A DNA stretch of 64,000 bases from Streptomyces chromofuscus (GCF_015160875.1 NZ_CP063374.1:7133501-7197500), one strand, 5' to 3'; counted from the first letter of the stretch, positions 50,936 to 59,693 are shown. Translations and numbers: made by a program. Notes: generated by a model not told the origin, from the sequence alone.

Positions 50936-51056
50936 GCTCCGGCGTGTTCGCCGTCGGCGACGTCGTGCACGCGGTGGACCGGGCGCCGGCCGTGGCGCGC
51001 GAGGGCGTGCGCGCGGCCAGGCGGTCCTCGCCGGACTCGGCCTCACCCGTCCGTGA
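50929..51056 (+). pseudogene. FAD/NAD(P) oxidoreductase, C-terminal fragment
   Basis: SGVFAVGDVVHAVDRAPAVA-REGVRAA, and then, after a one-base frameshift, GQAVLAGLGLTRP-stop (51054-51056), is the C-terminal FAD-binding GD motif region of a pyridine-nucleotide flavin oxidoreductase (pattern GVFAVGDVVH..VD...REG..AA). Only about 40 residues remain. The stop overlaps the 3' end of the convergent enoyl-CoA hydratase gene by 14 bp. Confidence 0.65.
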
Positions 51057-51807
51057 ACGAGCCGTGCCGGCCGGCCCCCGCGGCGAAGCGGGCGGCACCC
51101 TCCAGGCTCTCCGCCAGCACGCCCGTGCCGTGGCGGAGTTCACCACGCAGCGCCGCCCTCTCGTCCAGACCGTCCTGCTCCAGCACCGAGGCGCGGTCGG
51201 CGCGCAGGCAGGCCTGGGGGAAACGGGCGATCGTGGCGGCGAGTTCCTCCGCCTCGGCGCGCGCCCGGCCGGTGGGGACGAGGCGGTTGGCGAGGCCGAT
51301 GTCGTAGGCCTCTCGGGCGGGCACCGGACGGCCCGTGAGAATCATGTCCAGGGCGCGGCCGGTCCCGATCAGCCGGGGGAGCCTTACCGTGCCGCCGTCG
51401 ATGAGCGGCACGCCCCAGCGGCGGCAGAAGACCCCGAAGACGGCGTCCTCCTCGGCGACCCGCAGATCGCACCACAGGGCCAGCTCGAGGCCGCCCGCGA
51501 CGGCGTGCCCCGCCACGGCGGCGATGACCGGCTTGGTCAGCCGCATGCGGGTCGGCCCCATCGGCCCGTCGCCGTCCTCGGCGACCCGGTTGCCGCGCCC
51601 GGTGCCGATCGCCTTGAGGTCCGCCCCGGCGCAGAACGTGCCGCCCTCACCCCACAGCACCGCCACCCGCGCCTCGTCGTCGGCCTCGAACGCGCGGAAG
51701 GCGGCGGCGAGCTCGGCCGCCGTCGGGCCGTCCACCGCGTTGCGGGCCTCCGGGCGGGCGAGGACGACGGTGGTGACGTGCTGCTGGCGCTCGACACGGA
51801 CCGGCAT
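51043..51807 (-). CDS. Enoyl-CoA hydratase/isomerase (crotonase family)
   Basis: 254 residues: VTTVVLARPEARNAVDGPTA, the oxyanion-hole segment GTFCAGADLKAIG, and KPVIAAVAGHAVAGGLELALWCDLRVAEEDAVFG with the second oxyanion glycines, then RRWGVPLIDGGTVRLPRLIG carrying an acidic residue. Acts on acyl-CoA thioesters; the exact substrate is unknown. ATG 51807 has AAGGGGG upstream; an earlier in-frame start is less likely. Confidence 0.92.
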   Translation of the reverse strand: MPVRVERQQHVTTVVLARPEARNAVDGPTAAELAAAFRAFEADDEARVAVLWGEGGTFCAGADLKAIGTGRGNRVAEDGDGPMGPTRMRLTKPVIAAVAGHAVAGGLELALWCDLRVAEEDAVFGVFCRRWGVPLIDGGTVRLPRLIGTGRALDMILTGRPVPAREAYDIGLANRLVPTGRARAEAEELAATIARFPQACLRADRASVLEQDGLDERAALRGELRHGTGVLAESLEGAARFAAGAGRHGSFTDG

Positions 51808-51849
51808 GGCGGGCCCCCTTCGTTTCGTCGGGGGCAGCACGTTACTGGC

Positions 51850-52818
51850 TCAGATCACCTTCAGCCGGACCAGAGTGCCCAGCGTCAGCGCCCCCGGAAG
51901 CAGCGGCAGCCAGACGGTGATGACGCGGTACGCCAGGACCACCGCGGTGGCCACGGCGGCCGGGCTGCCCGCCGCGATCAGCGCCACGATCAGCGCCGCC
52001 TCCACGGAGCCGAGCCCGCCCGGCGTGGGCACCACGGCGACGGCGACGGTCGCGGCCAGATACGCCACCACGATGTGCCACAGCGGTATGTCCAGCCCCA
52101 GCGCCAGCCCCACCGCGACCAGCCCGGCCGCCTGCAACGCGGGGAACGCCAGCGAACCGCCCCACAGGGCCAGCGCCCGCGACGGACGGGTGTGCACCGA
52201 CCGTGCCTCGCCCAGTGCCGTGCGCAGGAAGGACACGACGGCCCTGCGCAGCCGTCCGAAGAGCAGCAGCACGGCCGCCGCCAGGACCGTGACCGCGCCC
52301 AGCCCGAGCAGCAGCGGGCCGGCCGCGGCGTCCGGCAGCAGGGTGCCGAGCCGCAGCGCGCCGGGGAAGGCGATCAGCAGCACGGCCAGCATGCCGACCC
52401 GGGCGATGCTCTCGGCGAGCACGTACAGCGCCAGCGCGGCCGAGGAGCGGGCCGGCGGCAGCCCGCACACCGTCATGAACCGCAGGTTGACCGCGCTGGA
52501 GCCCAGTCCGGTCGGCAGCATGTGGTTGGCCGCCGTCGCCGCGACCTGCGTGGCGAGCAGCCGCAGGCCCGGCAGCCGCTCGACGACCGCGCCCTGCCGG
52601 GTCACCGCCATGGCGACCCAGGTCAGACAGGTGGCGCCGCCCGCGGCCAGCAGCCACGGCCACTTGGCCGTCGCCAGATGGTGGAAGCCCTCGGCGAGCA
52701 CGTCGTGGTGCCGCACCGCCGGATACGCCACGAAGGCGACCGGGAGCAGGCCCAGCACCAGCTGGAGGGGCATGCGTCCGGGGCGCCGTCCCGCGGGTCG
52801 TCGTTCTGCCGCTGTCAC
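51850..52818 (-). CDS. UPF0104 / LPG-synthase flippase-like membrane protein (copy 2)
   Basis: About 322 residues with 8 membrane segments; paralogue of the protein at 14007-15020, with the same block order (ANHMLPTGLGSSAVNLRFM, SFLRTALGEARSVHTRPSRALALWGGS, VPTPGGLGSVEAALIVALI, AYRVITVWLPLLPGAL). Probably a lipid or lipid-precursor flippase of unknown substrate. GTG 52818 is taken; ATG 52773 would shorten it by 15 residues. It is divergent from the ABC exporter. Confidence 0.85.
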   Translation of the reverse strand: MTAAERRPAGRRPGRMPLQLVLGLLPVAFVAYPAVRHHDVLAEGFHHLATAKWPWLLAAGGATCLTWVAMAVTRQGAVVERLPGLRLLATQVAATAANHMLPTGLGSSAVNLRFMTVCGLPPARSSAALALYVLAESIARVGMLAVLLIAFPGALRLGTLLPDAAAGPLLLGLGAVTVLAAAVLLLFGRLRRAVVSFLRTALGEARSVHTRPSRALALWGGSLAFPALQAAGLVAVGLALGLDIPLWHIVVAYLAATVAVAVVPTPGGLGSVEAALIVALIAAGSPAAVATAVVLAYRVITVWLPLLPGALTLGTLVRLKVI

Positions 52819-52930
52819 ACTTCCAGAGGTTCTCCGAACCGCCTCAACTGCGGGTTGCGGAAGCGGGGACGGCGCATTACGTACGGGGAGCGAGCCGACA
52901 ACGATCTGCCCGGAGGCCCCTACGAGGCGC

Positions 52931-52969
52931 TTGACCTCAAGGTTGGTCGAGGTTCTACGTTCGACGGTA
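52931..52969 (+). promoter_or_regulatory. MerR-type promoter, 19-bp spacer, leaderless start
   Basis: TTGACC (52931-52936), a 19-bp spacer, TACGTT (52956-52961). The spacer region holds the dyad ACCTCAA...TCGAGGT (52934-52940, 52947-52953). A 19-bp spacer with a dyad between the boxes is the hallmark of MerR/SoxR-activated promoters. Transcription would begin at about 52968-52969, on or next to the A of the start codon, giving a leaderless mRNA. Confidence 0.75.
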
Positions 52970-54858
52970 TGAGTATGGAGACCACGGCGTGGACGCAGCT
53001 GCACAGCGTCATGAACGCCACCGAGGAACGCCGCCCCTTCGACCGCGCCACGCTGCGCCGCATCGCCGCGTTCGCCCGCCCGCACCGGGCCCGCATCGCG
53101 CTGTTCGTGCTGCTCGGGGTCGCGACCGCGCTGCTCGCCGTCGCGACGCCGGTCCTCGCCGGACGCGTCGTCGACGTGATCGTGAGCCACGGCGACGAGC
53201 GGACCGTCGTCCGGCTCGCACTGCTGATCGCGCTCATCGCGGTGGTGGAGGCGGCGCTCGGCATCCTCGGCCGCAGGCTCTCGGCGGCGCTCGGGGAGGG
53301 ACTGATCCTCGATCTGCGCACGGCCGTGTTCGACCACGTGCAGCGCATGCCGGTCGCCTTCTTCACCCGCACCCGTACCGGCGCCCTCGTCAGCCGGCTC
53401 AACAACGACGTGATCGGCGCCCAGCGGGCGTTCAGCAACACGCTGTCCGGGGTGGTCAGCAACGTCGTCACGCTGGTGCTCACCCTCGCCGTGATGCTCA
53501 CCCTCTCCTGGCAGGTCACCCTGCTCGCGCTGGTGCTGCTGCCGGTGTTCGTGGTCCCGGCCCGGCGGATGGGCGCCCGGATGGCCCGGATGCAGCGGGA
53601 GGCGGCGACGCTCAACGCGGCGATGGGCACCCGGATGACGGAGCGCTTCTCGGCGCCCGGCGCGACGCTGGTCAAACTCTTCGGCCGCCCCGAGGAGGAG
53701 TCGGACCAGTTCGCCGTCCGGGCCCGCCGGGTCGCGGACATCGGCATTCGCACTGCGACCGCGCAGTCGGCGTTCATCACCGCCCTGACCCTGGTGTCGG
53801 CCCTCGCCCTGGCCCTGGTCTACGGGCTCGGCGGCTGGTTCGCCCTGCGCGGCACCCTGGAGCCCGGAGCCGTGGTGGCCCTCGCGCTGCTGCTGACCCG
53901 CCTGTACGCGCCGCTCACGGCGCTCGCCGGGGCGCGCGTGGAGGTGATGAGCGCCCTCGTCAGCTTCGAGCGCGTCTTCGAGGTGCTCGACCTCAGGCCG
54001 CTCATCGAGGAGAAACCGGACGCCGTCGAGGTGCCCGACGGGCCGGTGGCGGTCGAGTTCGACGACGTCCGCTTCGGCTACCCCGCCGCCGACAAGGTCT
54101 CCCTCGCCTCGCTGGAGGAGGTGGCCGCCCTCGACGACCGGGGCGGCGCCGGGGTCCTGCACGGCATCTCCTTCCGCGCCGAACCCGGGCAGACCGTCGC
54201 CCTCGTCGGCTCCTCCGGCGCGGGCAAGTCGACGATCGCCCAGCTGCTGCCGCGCCTGTACGACGTCGACGGGGGCGCCGTCCGCGTCGGCGGCGCCGAC
54301 GTCCGCGACCTGACCGCCCGCTCCCTGCGGGCCACCGTCGGCATGGTCACCCAGGACGGCCACCTCTTTCACGACACGGTCCGCGCCAACCTGCTGCTCG
54401 CCCGGCCCACCGCCACCGACGAGGAGCTGTGGGACGCCCTGCGCCGGGCCCGCCTGGACGCCCTGGTCCGCGCCCTGCCCGACGGCCTCGACACCGTGGT
54501 CGGCGAACGCGGCTACCGCCTGTCCGGCGGCGAACGCCAGCGCATGACCATCGCGCGGCTCCTCCTGGCCCGCCAGCGGGTGGTGATCCTGGACGAGGCC
54601 ACCGCCCACCTGGACAACACCTCGGAGGCGGCCGTGCAGGAGGCGCTCGCCGAGGCGCTGCAAGGTCGCACCGCCCTCGTCATCGCCCACCGGCTGTCCA
54701 CGGTGCGGGCCGCCGACCTGATCCTCGTCCTGGAGGACGGCCGGGTCGTGGAACGGGGCACGCACGAGCAGTTGTTGACGGCTGGCGGGCGGTACGCGGA
54801 GCTGTACCGGACGCAGTTCGAGGAGCGGGCGGGGGAGATGGCGCAGACGGCGGTGTAG
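52969..54858 (+). CDS. ABC-type exporter (fused membrane and ATPase domains)
   Basis: 629 residues: type IV exporter half-transporter. Six membrane helices (residues about 40-340; RTGALVSRLNNDVIGAQRAFSN) and an ABC domain with Walker A VGSSGAGKST (about 414), Q-loop VTQDGHLFHDTVRANLL, signature LSGGERQR, Walker B VVILDEATAHLD and H-loop IAHRLSTV. An insertion of about 20 residues (ADKVSLASLEEVAALDDRGG) sits between the A-loop FGYP and the Walker A strand. ATG 52969 is probably leaderless under a MerR-type promoter. Substrate likely a drug, lipid or peptide. Confidence 0.93.
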   Translation: MSMETTAWTQLHSVMNATEERRPFDRATLRRIAAFARPHRARIALFVLLGVATALLAVATPVLAGRVVDVIVSHGDERTVVRLALLIALIAVVEAALGILGRRLSAALGEGLILDLRTAVFDHVQRMPVAFFTRTRTGALVSRLNNDVIGAQRAFSNTLSGVVSNVVTLVLTLAVMLTLSWQVTLLALVLLPVFVVPARRMGARMARMQREAATLNAAMGTRMTERFSAPGATLVKLFGRPEEESDQFAVRARRVADIGIRTATAQSAFITALTLVSALALALVYGLGGWFALRGTLEPGAVVALALLLTRLYAPLTALAGARVEVMSALVSFERVFEVLDLRPLIEEKPDAVEVPDGPVAVEFDDVRFGYPAADKVSLASLEEVAALDDRGGAGVLHGISFRAEPGQTVALVGSSGAGKSTIAQLLPRLYDVDGGAVRVGGADVRDLTARSLRATVGMVTQDGHLFHDTVRANLLLARPTATDEELWDALRRARLDALVRALPDGLDTVVGERGYRLSGGERQRMTIARLLLARQRVVILDEATAHLDNTSEAAVQEALAEALQGRTALVIAHRLSTVRAADLILVLEDGRVVERGTHEQLLTAGGRYAELYRTQFEERAGEMAQTAV

Positions 54859-55209
54859 GCAATCACACGCGTGCCCGGCCGGGCTACGGATCGCGCCGTC
54901 GCTGCACACTTCACCCGCTTCGCGGCGCCTGTGGTGAGGCCGCCCCGCCCGTCCGGCCGTTGCCGCCACGGGCGCCGGCCGGCGGCGCGCCGCACACTGC
55001 CATGCCGTCACCCGGCTCGCGTCGGGCCACGGCGTCGTACTCGCGACAGGACGCACGCCAACTCCTCTGCCCTCGGTGGCTCGTGGGCACCCGGCCACCG
55101 CAGGCGCGGACCCCCGGCACCACGTGCTGCACGGTGCGTGGGTGTGCGCGCGGCGGCATGCCGTGGTGTACGCACGGTCGCGTCCGCCTTCCCACTCCCG
55201 TGCACGTCG
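54859..55209. other. Intergenic stretch, no gene recognised
   Basis: About 350 bp between the ABC exporter and the esterase remnant. All frames are Arg/Pro/Ala-rich without homology that I recognise, and I see no repeat, RNA or clear promoter. It may contain the unrecognisable 5' part of the decayed esterase. Confidence 0.4.
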
Positions 55210-55870
55210 CCGGCGAGGCCTCGCCACCGCCGCTCGTCTTGGAGGCCCTGGCACGGCGGTTCGTCGAGACCCCGCCTTCCCAGCGGCCCCACCGGGCCGG
55301 TCTGGGACCGGGTCCTGGGAGCGGGCGCGGCGGTGGTCATTCCCGAGTACGACGGGCCGCCCGCAGCGCGCTGCCCGGTCGCCGTGGAGCAGTGCTGCAC
55401 CGTGGCCAGGTGATCACCGAGCACGGCGCGGAACGCGGGCTGAACGGCAGCCGGGGCGCCGTCACGGGCGCCTCCGCGGGAGCCAACCTCGCGGCGGCGG
55501 TCATCCCGCCGGCGAAGCGGCGGGCGCGCGACTGGTGCACCAGGTCCTGGTCTGCCCGGTGACGGACGCCGGCCTGCGCACACCGCCTACGAGCGGCTCT
55601 CCGACGGCTACTTCCCCCGGATCCGGATCACCGCGTCGCCGCTGCGGGCGCGGCCGGAGAGCCTGGGAGGGCTGCCCCCGGCGCTCGTCGTGACGGCGGA
55701 AGCCGATGTGCCGCGGGGCGAGGGGGAGGCGTACGCGGCCCGACTGCGCGCGGCCGGCGTTCCGGTGGTGTCGATGCGGTACCACGGGACCGTCCACGGT
55801 TTCGTCCTCTTCGACGCCCTGCGCGCCGGCCACGCCTCCCGCTCCGCCGCACCCAGACCGTGGAAACCCT
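55210..55870 (+). pseudogene. Alpha/beta hydrolase (HSL-type esterase), multiply frameshifted
   Basis: Pieces of one esterase appear in order but in different frames: VVIPEYDGPPAARCPVAVEQ (about 55330), GAVTGASAGANLAAAVIPP with the GASAGANLAAA nucleophile elbow (about 55455), QVLVCPVTDAGLRTP (about 55545), and YERLSDGYFPRIRI, then GGLPPALVVTAEADVPRGEG and MRYHGTVHGFVLFDALRAG with the catalytic Asp/His region (about 55590-55830). At least three frameshifts or small deletions separate them, so no product is possible. Confidence 0.82.
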
Positions 55871-55945
55871 GCACACGGCCCGGCACGCGCCGACGCATTG
55901 TCGGGAGCGGGCCCGGACGGCGTTTCGTCACAGCCCCATGCCACA

Positions 55946-56009
55946 GTCACCACCTTGACGGGTGACGCAAGGAACTGCCATTCTTACGTCACCTTCTCAA
56001 CCGGTGACG
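55946..56009. promoter_or_regulatory. Duplicated operator GTCACC-N9-GGTGAC upstream of ohr
   Basis: GTCACC (55946-55951) N9 GGTGAC (55961-55966), and CGTCACC (55987-55993) N9 GGTGACG (56003-56009): two copies of the same inverted repeat with equal spacers, centres 42 bp apart (four turns). A TTGACG -35-like box (55955-55960) lies inside the first copy. A repressor responding to peroxide or thiol stress is likely, but no regulator gene is adjacent. Confidence 0.75.
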
Positions 56010-56072
56010 CAAAAGAGCGCGCTGGTGGGAGGTGTCCCAGGACTTTCGACCCAGATGGGGAGCACACCAGCC

Positions 56073-56498
56073 ATGGCAGTCACGTACACGGCCGTTGTCG
56101 ACGTCGACGGAGAGGGCCGCAACGGCGGCCACGTCCGTTCCTCCGACGGTCTGCTGGAGACCGGCCTCTCGCTCCCCAAGGAGCTGGGCGGCGCCGGCAC
56201 CGCGACCAACCCGGAGCAGCTCCTCGCCGCCGGCTGGGCCGCCTGCTTCCTCGGCGCCATACGCCGCGCCGCGACCCAGCGCAAGATCCGGCTGACCAGC
56301 ACGGCCATCACGGCCGAAGTCACCCTCACCCACGGCGACGACGGCGAGTTCTCCCTCTCCGCGGTCCTCAACCCCGTCCTCGGCGGCGTCGACCAGGCCA
56401 CCGCCCAGCAGCTCGCCGAGGCCGCGCACCAGATCTGCCCGTACTCCAAGGCCACCCGCGACAACGTGCCCGTCACGATCAACGCCTCCGCGGCCTGA
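56073..56498 (+). CDS. ohr: Organic hydroperoxide resistance protein (Ohr/OsmC)
   Basis: 141 residues. Thiol peroxidase of the Ohr branch: GRNGGHVRSSDGLLETGLSLPKELGGAG, NPEQLLAAGWAACFLGAIR with the peroxidatic Cys, and AHQICPYSKATRDNVPV with the resolving Cys; the catalytic Arg lies in the first block. Reduces organic hydroperoxides using lipoylated proteins. ATG 56073 is preferred; an ATG 18 bp upstream is in frame. A duplicated operator precedes it. A flavin disulfide reductase lies downstream. Confidence 0.93.
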   Translation: MAVTYTAVVDVDGEGRNGGHVRSSDGLLETGLSLPKELGGAGTATNPEQLLAAGWAACFLGAIRRAATQRKIRLTSTAITAEVTLTHGDDGEFSLSAVLNPVLGGVDQATAQQLAEAAHQICPYSKATRDNVPVTINASAA

Positions 56499-56590
56499 CC
56501 GTTCACCCCGGTACGCGGGTCCCGTGCCCTTCCATCCCCCCGGCACGGGACCCGCCGCCCCGCCCACCCGAGACCTACCGAGGGCGAGAG

Positions 56591-56800
56591 ATGACCTCAG
56601 TGACGCGCACACACACGGGTGGGCGCAGTCGCCCTGTCCCTGACCGCCCCTCCGACGTCGCCGCCGACGACGACGAGCGGCCGTGCCCGACCGGGACGGC
56701 CGCCGAGGAACCGGCCGCGTCCACCGCCGACCAGGTCTGGAACTGGGCGGAGAGCGTCACACTCTCGGGATACGGCCCGCCCGCGTCCAGCTTCCTGTGA
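56591..56800 (+). CDS. Small unknown protein (69 aa)
   Basis: ATG 56591 after GAGGGCGAGAG encodes 69 residues: a polar, acidic Pro/Asp-rich first part with one Cys (DDDERPCPTGTAAEE) and a C-terminal DQVWNWAESVTLSGYGPPAS-SFL. No family recognised, no membrane helix. Size and an acidic leader-like first part with an aromatic/Gly/Pro tail recall peptide precursors, but no modifying enzyme of a known RiPP class is next to it. Could also be a spurious ORF between ohr and the reductase. Confidence 0.45.
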   Translation: MTSVTRTHTGGRSRPVPDRPSDVAADDDERPCPTGTAAEEPAASTADQVWNWAESVTLSGYGPPASSFL

Positions 56801-56922
56801 CGGGCACCGCCGGCCCCTCCGCCGCGCCGGTACGGGTACCCCCGCCGCGCCCCGACCGTCACCCCCGTGCTCACACCTCCCGCCGACCCACCTGCCCCAC
56901 CAGCACAAGGACATCGACACAC

Positions 56923-58362
56923 ATGACGACCGAGAACATCCGCACCTACGACGTCATCGTGATCGGTGCCGGACCGGTCGGCGAGAACGTCGCCGACCGC
57001 ACCAGCGCGGCGGGCCTGAGCACCGTGATCGTGGAGAGCGAACTGGTCGGCGGCGAGTGCTCGTACTGGGCCTGCGAACCCAGCAAGGCCCTGCTGCGCC
57101 CCGCCCTGCTCCGCAGCGACGCCGTCCACGTCCCGGGCCTCGACCCGGCCGTCGGCAACCCGCTGGACGCCGAGGCCGTCCTGGCGCACCGCGACCGCAT
57201 GTCCGCGGACTGGAACGACGACGGCCAGGTCGACTGGCTCAAGTCGGCCGGCATCGAACTCCTGCGCGGCCACGGGCGCCTGGCGGGAGAGCGCGAGGTG
57301 TCGGTCGAGACGCCGGACGGCGACACCGTCCGGCTGCGCGCCCGGCACGCCGTCGCCGTCGCCACCGGAAGCCGCGCCGCCCTGCCCCCGTTGCCCGGCA
57401 TCGACGACCTGAGGCCCTGGACCAGCCGCGAGGCGACCAGCGCCCGGAAGCCACCCGGGAGCCTGGCGATCGTCGGGGGCGGCGTGGTCGGCGTCGAGAT
57501 GGCGACCGCCTGGCAGGCGCTGGGCAGCCGGGTCACCCTGCTCGCCCGGGAAGCGGGGCTGCTGCCCCGCATGGAGCCCTTCGCCGGGGAACTCGTCACC
57601 GAGCGGCTGCGGGAAGCCGGTGCGGACGTGCGGTGCGGCGTCTCGGTCGTCGCCGCCGAGCGGATACGCGACTCGCAGGTCCGCATCACCCTGTCGGACG
57701 GCGGTGAGGTCGTCGCCGACGAGATCCTCTTCGCCACCGGCCGCGCCCCGCGCTCGCAGGACATCGGGCTCGACACCGTCGGACTGGTCCCGGGGGAGTG
57801 GCTGACCACGGACGACAGCCTGACCGTCACCGCCGTCCCGGGGAACTGGCTGTACGCCGTCGGAGACGTCAACCGGCGGGCCCTCTTCACCCACCAGGGC
57901 AAATACCAGGCCCGCATCGCCGGTGCCGTGATCGGAGCACGGGCCCGCGGGGAGCAGTTGGACACCGGTCGCTGGGCCCCGCACAGCGGCACGGCCGACA
58001 CCGAGGCCGTCCCCGGCGTCGTCTTCACCGACCCCGAGATCGCCACCGTGGGCCTGACCGTCCGCGAGGCCGAACGCACCGGCCGCGACGTCGAGGTCGT
58101 CGACTACGAGCTCGGCCGGCTCGCGGGCGCCCACCAGTACCGCCCCGACTACCGGGGCAGGGCCCGGATCCTTGTCGACCGGGAGCGTCAGGTCGTCGTC
58201 GGCGCCACCTTCGCCGGGCCGGGCGTCGCCGAACTGCTGTACTCGGCCACCGTCGCCATCACCGCGGAGGTGCCCGTCGAGCGCCTTTGGCACGCCGTCC
58301 CCGCTTTCCCGACGATCAGCGAGGTGTGGCTGCGACTGCTGGAGACCAGGAGGGACTCTTGA
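56923..58362 (+). CDS. FAD-dependent pyridine nucleotide-disulfide oxidoreductase
   Basis: 479 residues: FAD loop DVIVIGAGPVGENVADR, redox pair in GGECSYWACEPSK (C-x4-C as in lipoamide dehydrogenase/MerA), NAD(P) loop LAIVGGGVVGVEMATAW, second FAD motif LYAVGDVNRRALFTHQGKY and a dimerisation domain. The usual C-terminal HPT(x)SE base is changed: the text reads HAVPAFPTISEVWLRLLE, so the residue before PT is Phe, not His. The substrate is therefore not standard lipoamide. ATG 56923. The GPP34 gene overlaps its stop (TTGA). Confidence 0.9.
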   Translation: MTTENIRTYDVIVIGAGPVGENVADRTSAAGLSTVIVESELVGGECSYWACEPSKALLRPALLRSDAVHVPGLDPAVGNPLDAEAVLAHRDRMSADWNDDGQVDWLKSAGIELLRGHGRLAGEREVSVETPDGDTVRLRARHAVAVATGSRAALPPLPGIDDLRPWTSREATSARKPPGSLAIVGGGVVGVEMATAWQALGSRVTLLAREAGLLPRMEPFAGELVTERLREAGADVRCGVSVVAAERIRDSQVRITLSDGGEVVADEILFATGRAPRSQDIGLDTVGLVPGEWLTTDDSLTVTAVPGNWLYAVGDVNRRALFTHQGKYQARIAGAVIGARARGEQLDTGRWAPHSGTADTEAVPGVVFTDPEIATVGLTVREAERTGRDVEVVDYELGRLAGAHQYRPDYRGRARILVDRERQVVVGATFAGPGVAELLYSATVAITAEVPVERLWHAVPAFPTISEVWLRLLETRRDS

Positions 58363-58964
58363 CCACCGCACGCGATCTCGCGCTCGTGGTCCTGGGCCTG
58401 CCGCCCGGCCACACCGTGGAGCAGGGTGACCTGTCCCTCGCGCTGGCCGGTGCCGAGGCGGTCGACCTGCTGGCGGTGGGGGCGCTCACGCTGGACGGCG
58501 ACCGCCTGGTCCCCGACGGCCGGGCGGCGACGGGCGACCGGCTGCTGGACCACGCGCTCGCCTCGCTCGCCCGGCACGAGCCCCACCCCGTCGTCCGGGA
58601 CTGGCTGTGGCGCCACGGCAGCGAACTCGCCGACACCTACGCCGAGGACCTGGAACGGGCCGGACTCCTCGTCCAGCCGCGACGCCGCGGACTGCGGCTG
58701 CGGTCCGTGCGGACCGTGCCGGCCGATTCCCCGGAGCGCCGCCGTGCCCAGGAGCGTCTCGACTCCGGCGACCCGGTGCTCACCGCCCTGACGGCCGTCC
58801 TGGGAACCGGCGACGGCCCCTCGGTCCCCGGCGGCAGCCCCGCCGGGGACGACGCGGTGGCCACGGTGCTGGCCGCGGTCGGCGACGCGGTGACGGAGCT
58901 GGAGGCCGTCCGGCTGCGCCGGGGTGTCGAGGACGCCGCGTTCGACAACATGTGGCGCGGCTAG
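58359..58964 (+). CDS. GOLPH3/VPS74 (GPP34) family protein
   Basis: 201 residues. The bacterial GPP34 pattern: ARDLALVVLGLPPGHTVEQGDLSLALAGAEAVDLLAVGAL, HPVVRDWLWRHGSELADTYAEDLERAGLL, then a helical C-terminus FDNMWRG. Eukaryotic relatives bind PI4P at the Golgi; the role of actinobacterial copies is unknown. TTG start at 58359, decided by AGGAGG at 58349-58354, overlapping the reductase stop (TTGA), so it is translationally coupled to the reductase. Confidence 0.85.
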   Translation: MTTARDLALVVLGLPPGHTVEQGDLSLALAGAEAVDLLAVGALTLDGDRLVPDGRAATGDRLLDHALASLARHEPHPVVRDWLWRHGSELADTYAEDLERAGLLVQPRRRGLRLRSVRTVPADSPERRRAQERLDSGDPVLTALTAVLGTGDGPSVPGGSPAGDDAVATVLAAVGDAVTELEAVRLRRGVEDAAFDNMWRG

Positions 58965-59141
58965 GCATCTCGATCGACACCCGCCGGCCGACGGGAGGGC
59001 CGGGCCGGACGGTGCGGTGCGGGACACATGTGAGTGCTGTGTCCTGACAGATTCCTCCGCCGGATGGTGGCGAGCGGCCGGGCAGGCACACCGGGACCCC
59101 GCGGAGGTCGTGCTCTGCTCGGTCGGCGACTGCCGGACGTG

Positions 59142-59693
59142 TCAGCCGGCCGCGTCCGGCTCGACGACGGTGTACCTGACGGAACGCTGCTGCTTGTGAC
59201 GCTGGATGCGCCCCTTGGCGACCAGGGACTCCAGGGTGTTCCGCACCACCTGCGGTGTCGGATTGCGGTCCGGGTGCCTCTCCAGCAACTCGTCCCGCAG
59301 TTCCTTCGCCAGGCGCGGTCCGTCGTGTGTGCGGAGCAGCTCCAGCAGGAGCTCACCGAGCAGGGGCCGAGGCGACGTCCGCTTCGCGCCGGCCTTCGCC
59401 GGGGCACCCGCCGCGGCGGTCCTCGTCGCGCCGGAGCGCCGCGTGGCGGTGCCCGCTCGCCTCGCCCTCGTGACGACGGGCTCGTCCTGCAACTGCTCGA
59501 GCAGCCGAGACGGGTCCGCGAAGCCCTCGTACCGCTGGGCGAGGCTCAGAATGTCCGTGAGAAGGGCCTCTTCCTGCTGCAGCACCGCGAGCCGATCCGC
59601 CAGCTCCTGCTGTCGACGGCGGTTCTCCGCCAGGTCCGACGCGGCCTGCTCCGCCAACCGCGATCGCAGGGGGGCGGTTGACTGGTCGGTCAC
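59142..59693 (-). CDS. Coiled-coil plus winged-helix regulatory protein
   Basis: 183 residues: N-terminal coiled coil (SRLAEQAASDLAENRRRQQELADRLAVLQQEEALL), an Ala/Arg/Thr-rich linker, and a C-terminal winged helix (LLGELLLELLRTHDGPRLAKELRDELLER, PTPQVVRNTLESLVAKGRIQRHKQQRSVRYTV). Typical Streptomyces regulatory protein with no named family that I can assign. GTG 59693 has AAGGAG upstream. Monocistronic. Confidence 0.82.
   Translation of the reverse strand: MTDQSTAPLRSRLAEQAASDLAENRRRQQELADRLAVLQQEEALLTDILSLAQRYEGFADPSRLLEQLQDEPVVTRARRAGTATRRSGATRTAAAGAPAKAGAKRTSPRPLLGELLLELLRTHDGPRLAKELRDELLERHPDRNPTPQVVRNTLESLVAKGRIQRHKQQRSVRYTVVEPDAAG

Noticed and set aside
51850..55254. A minus-strand frame of over 1100 codons running through the ABC exporter
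   Set aside because: Only the UPF0104 part at its 3' end is real; the rest is antisense to the exporter.
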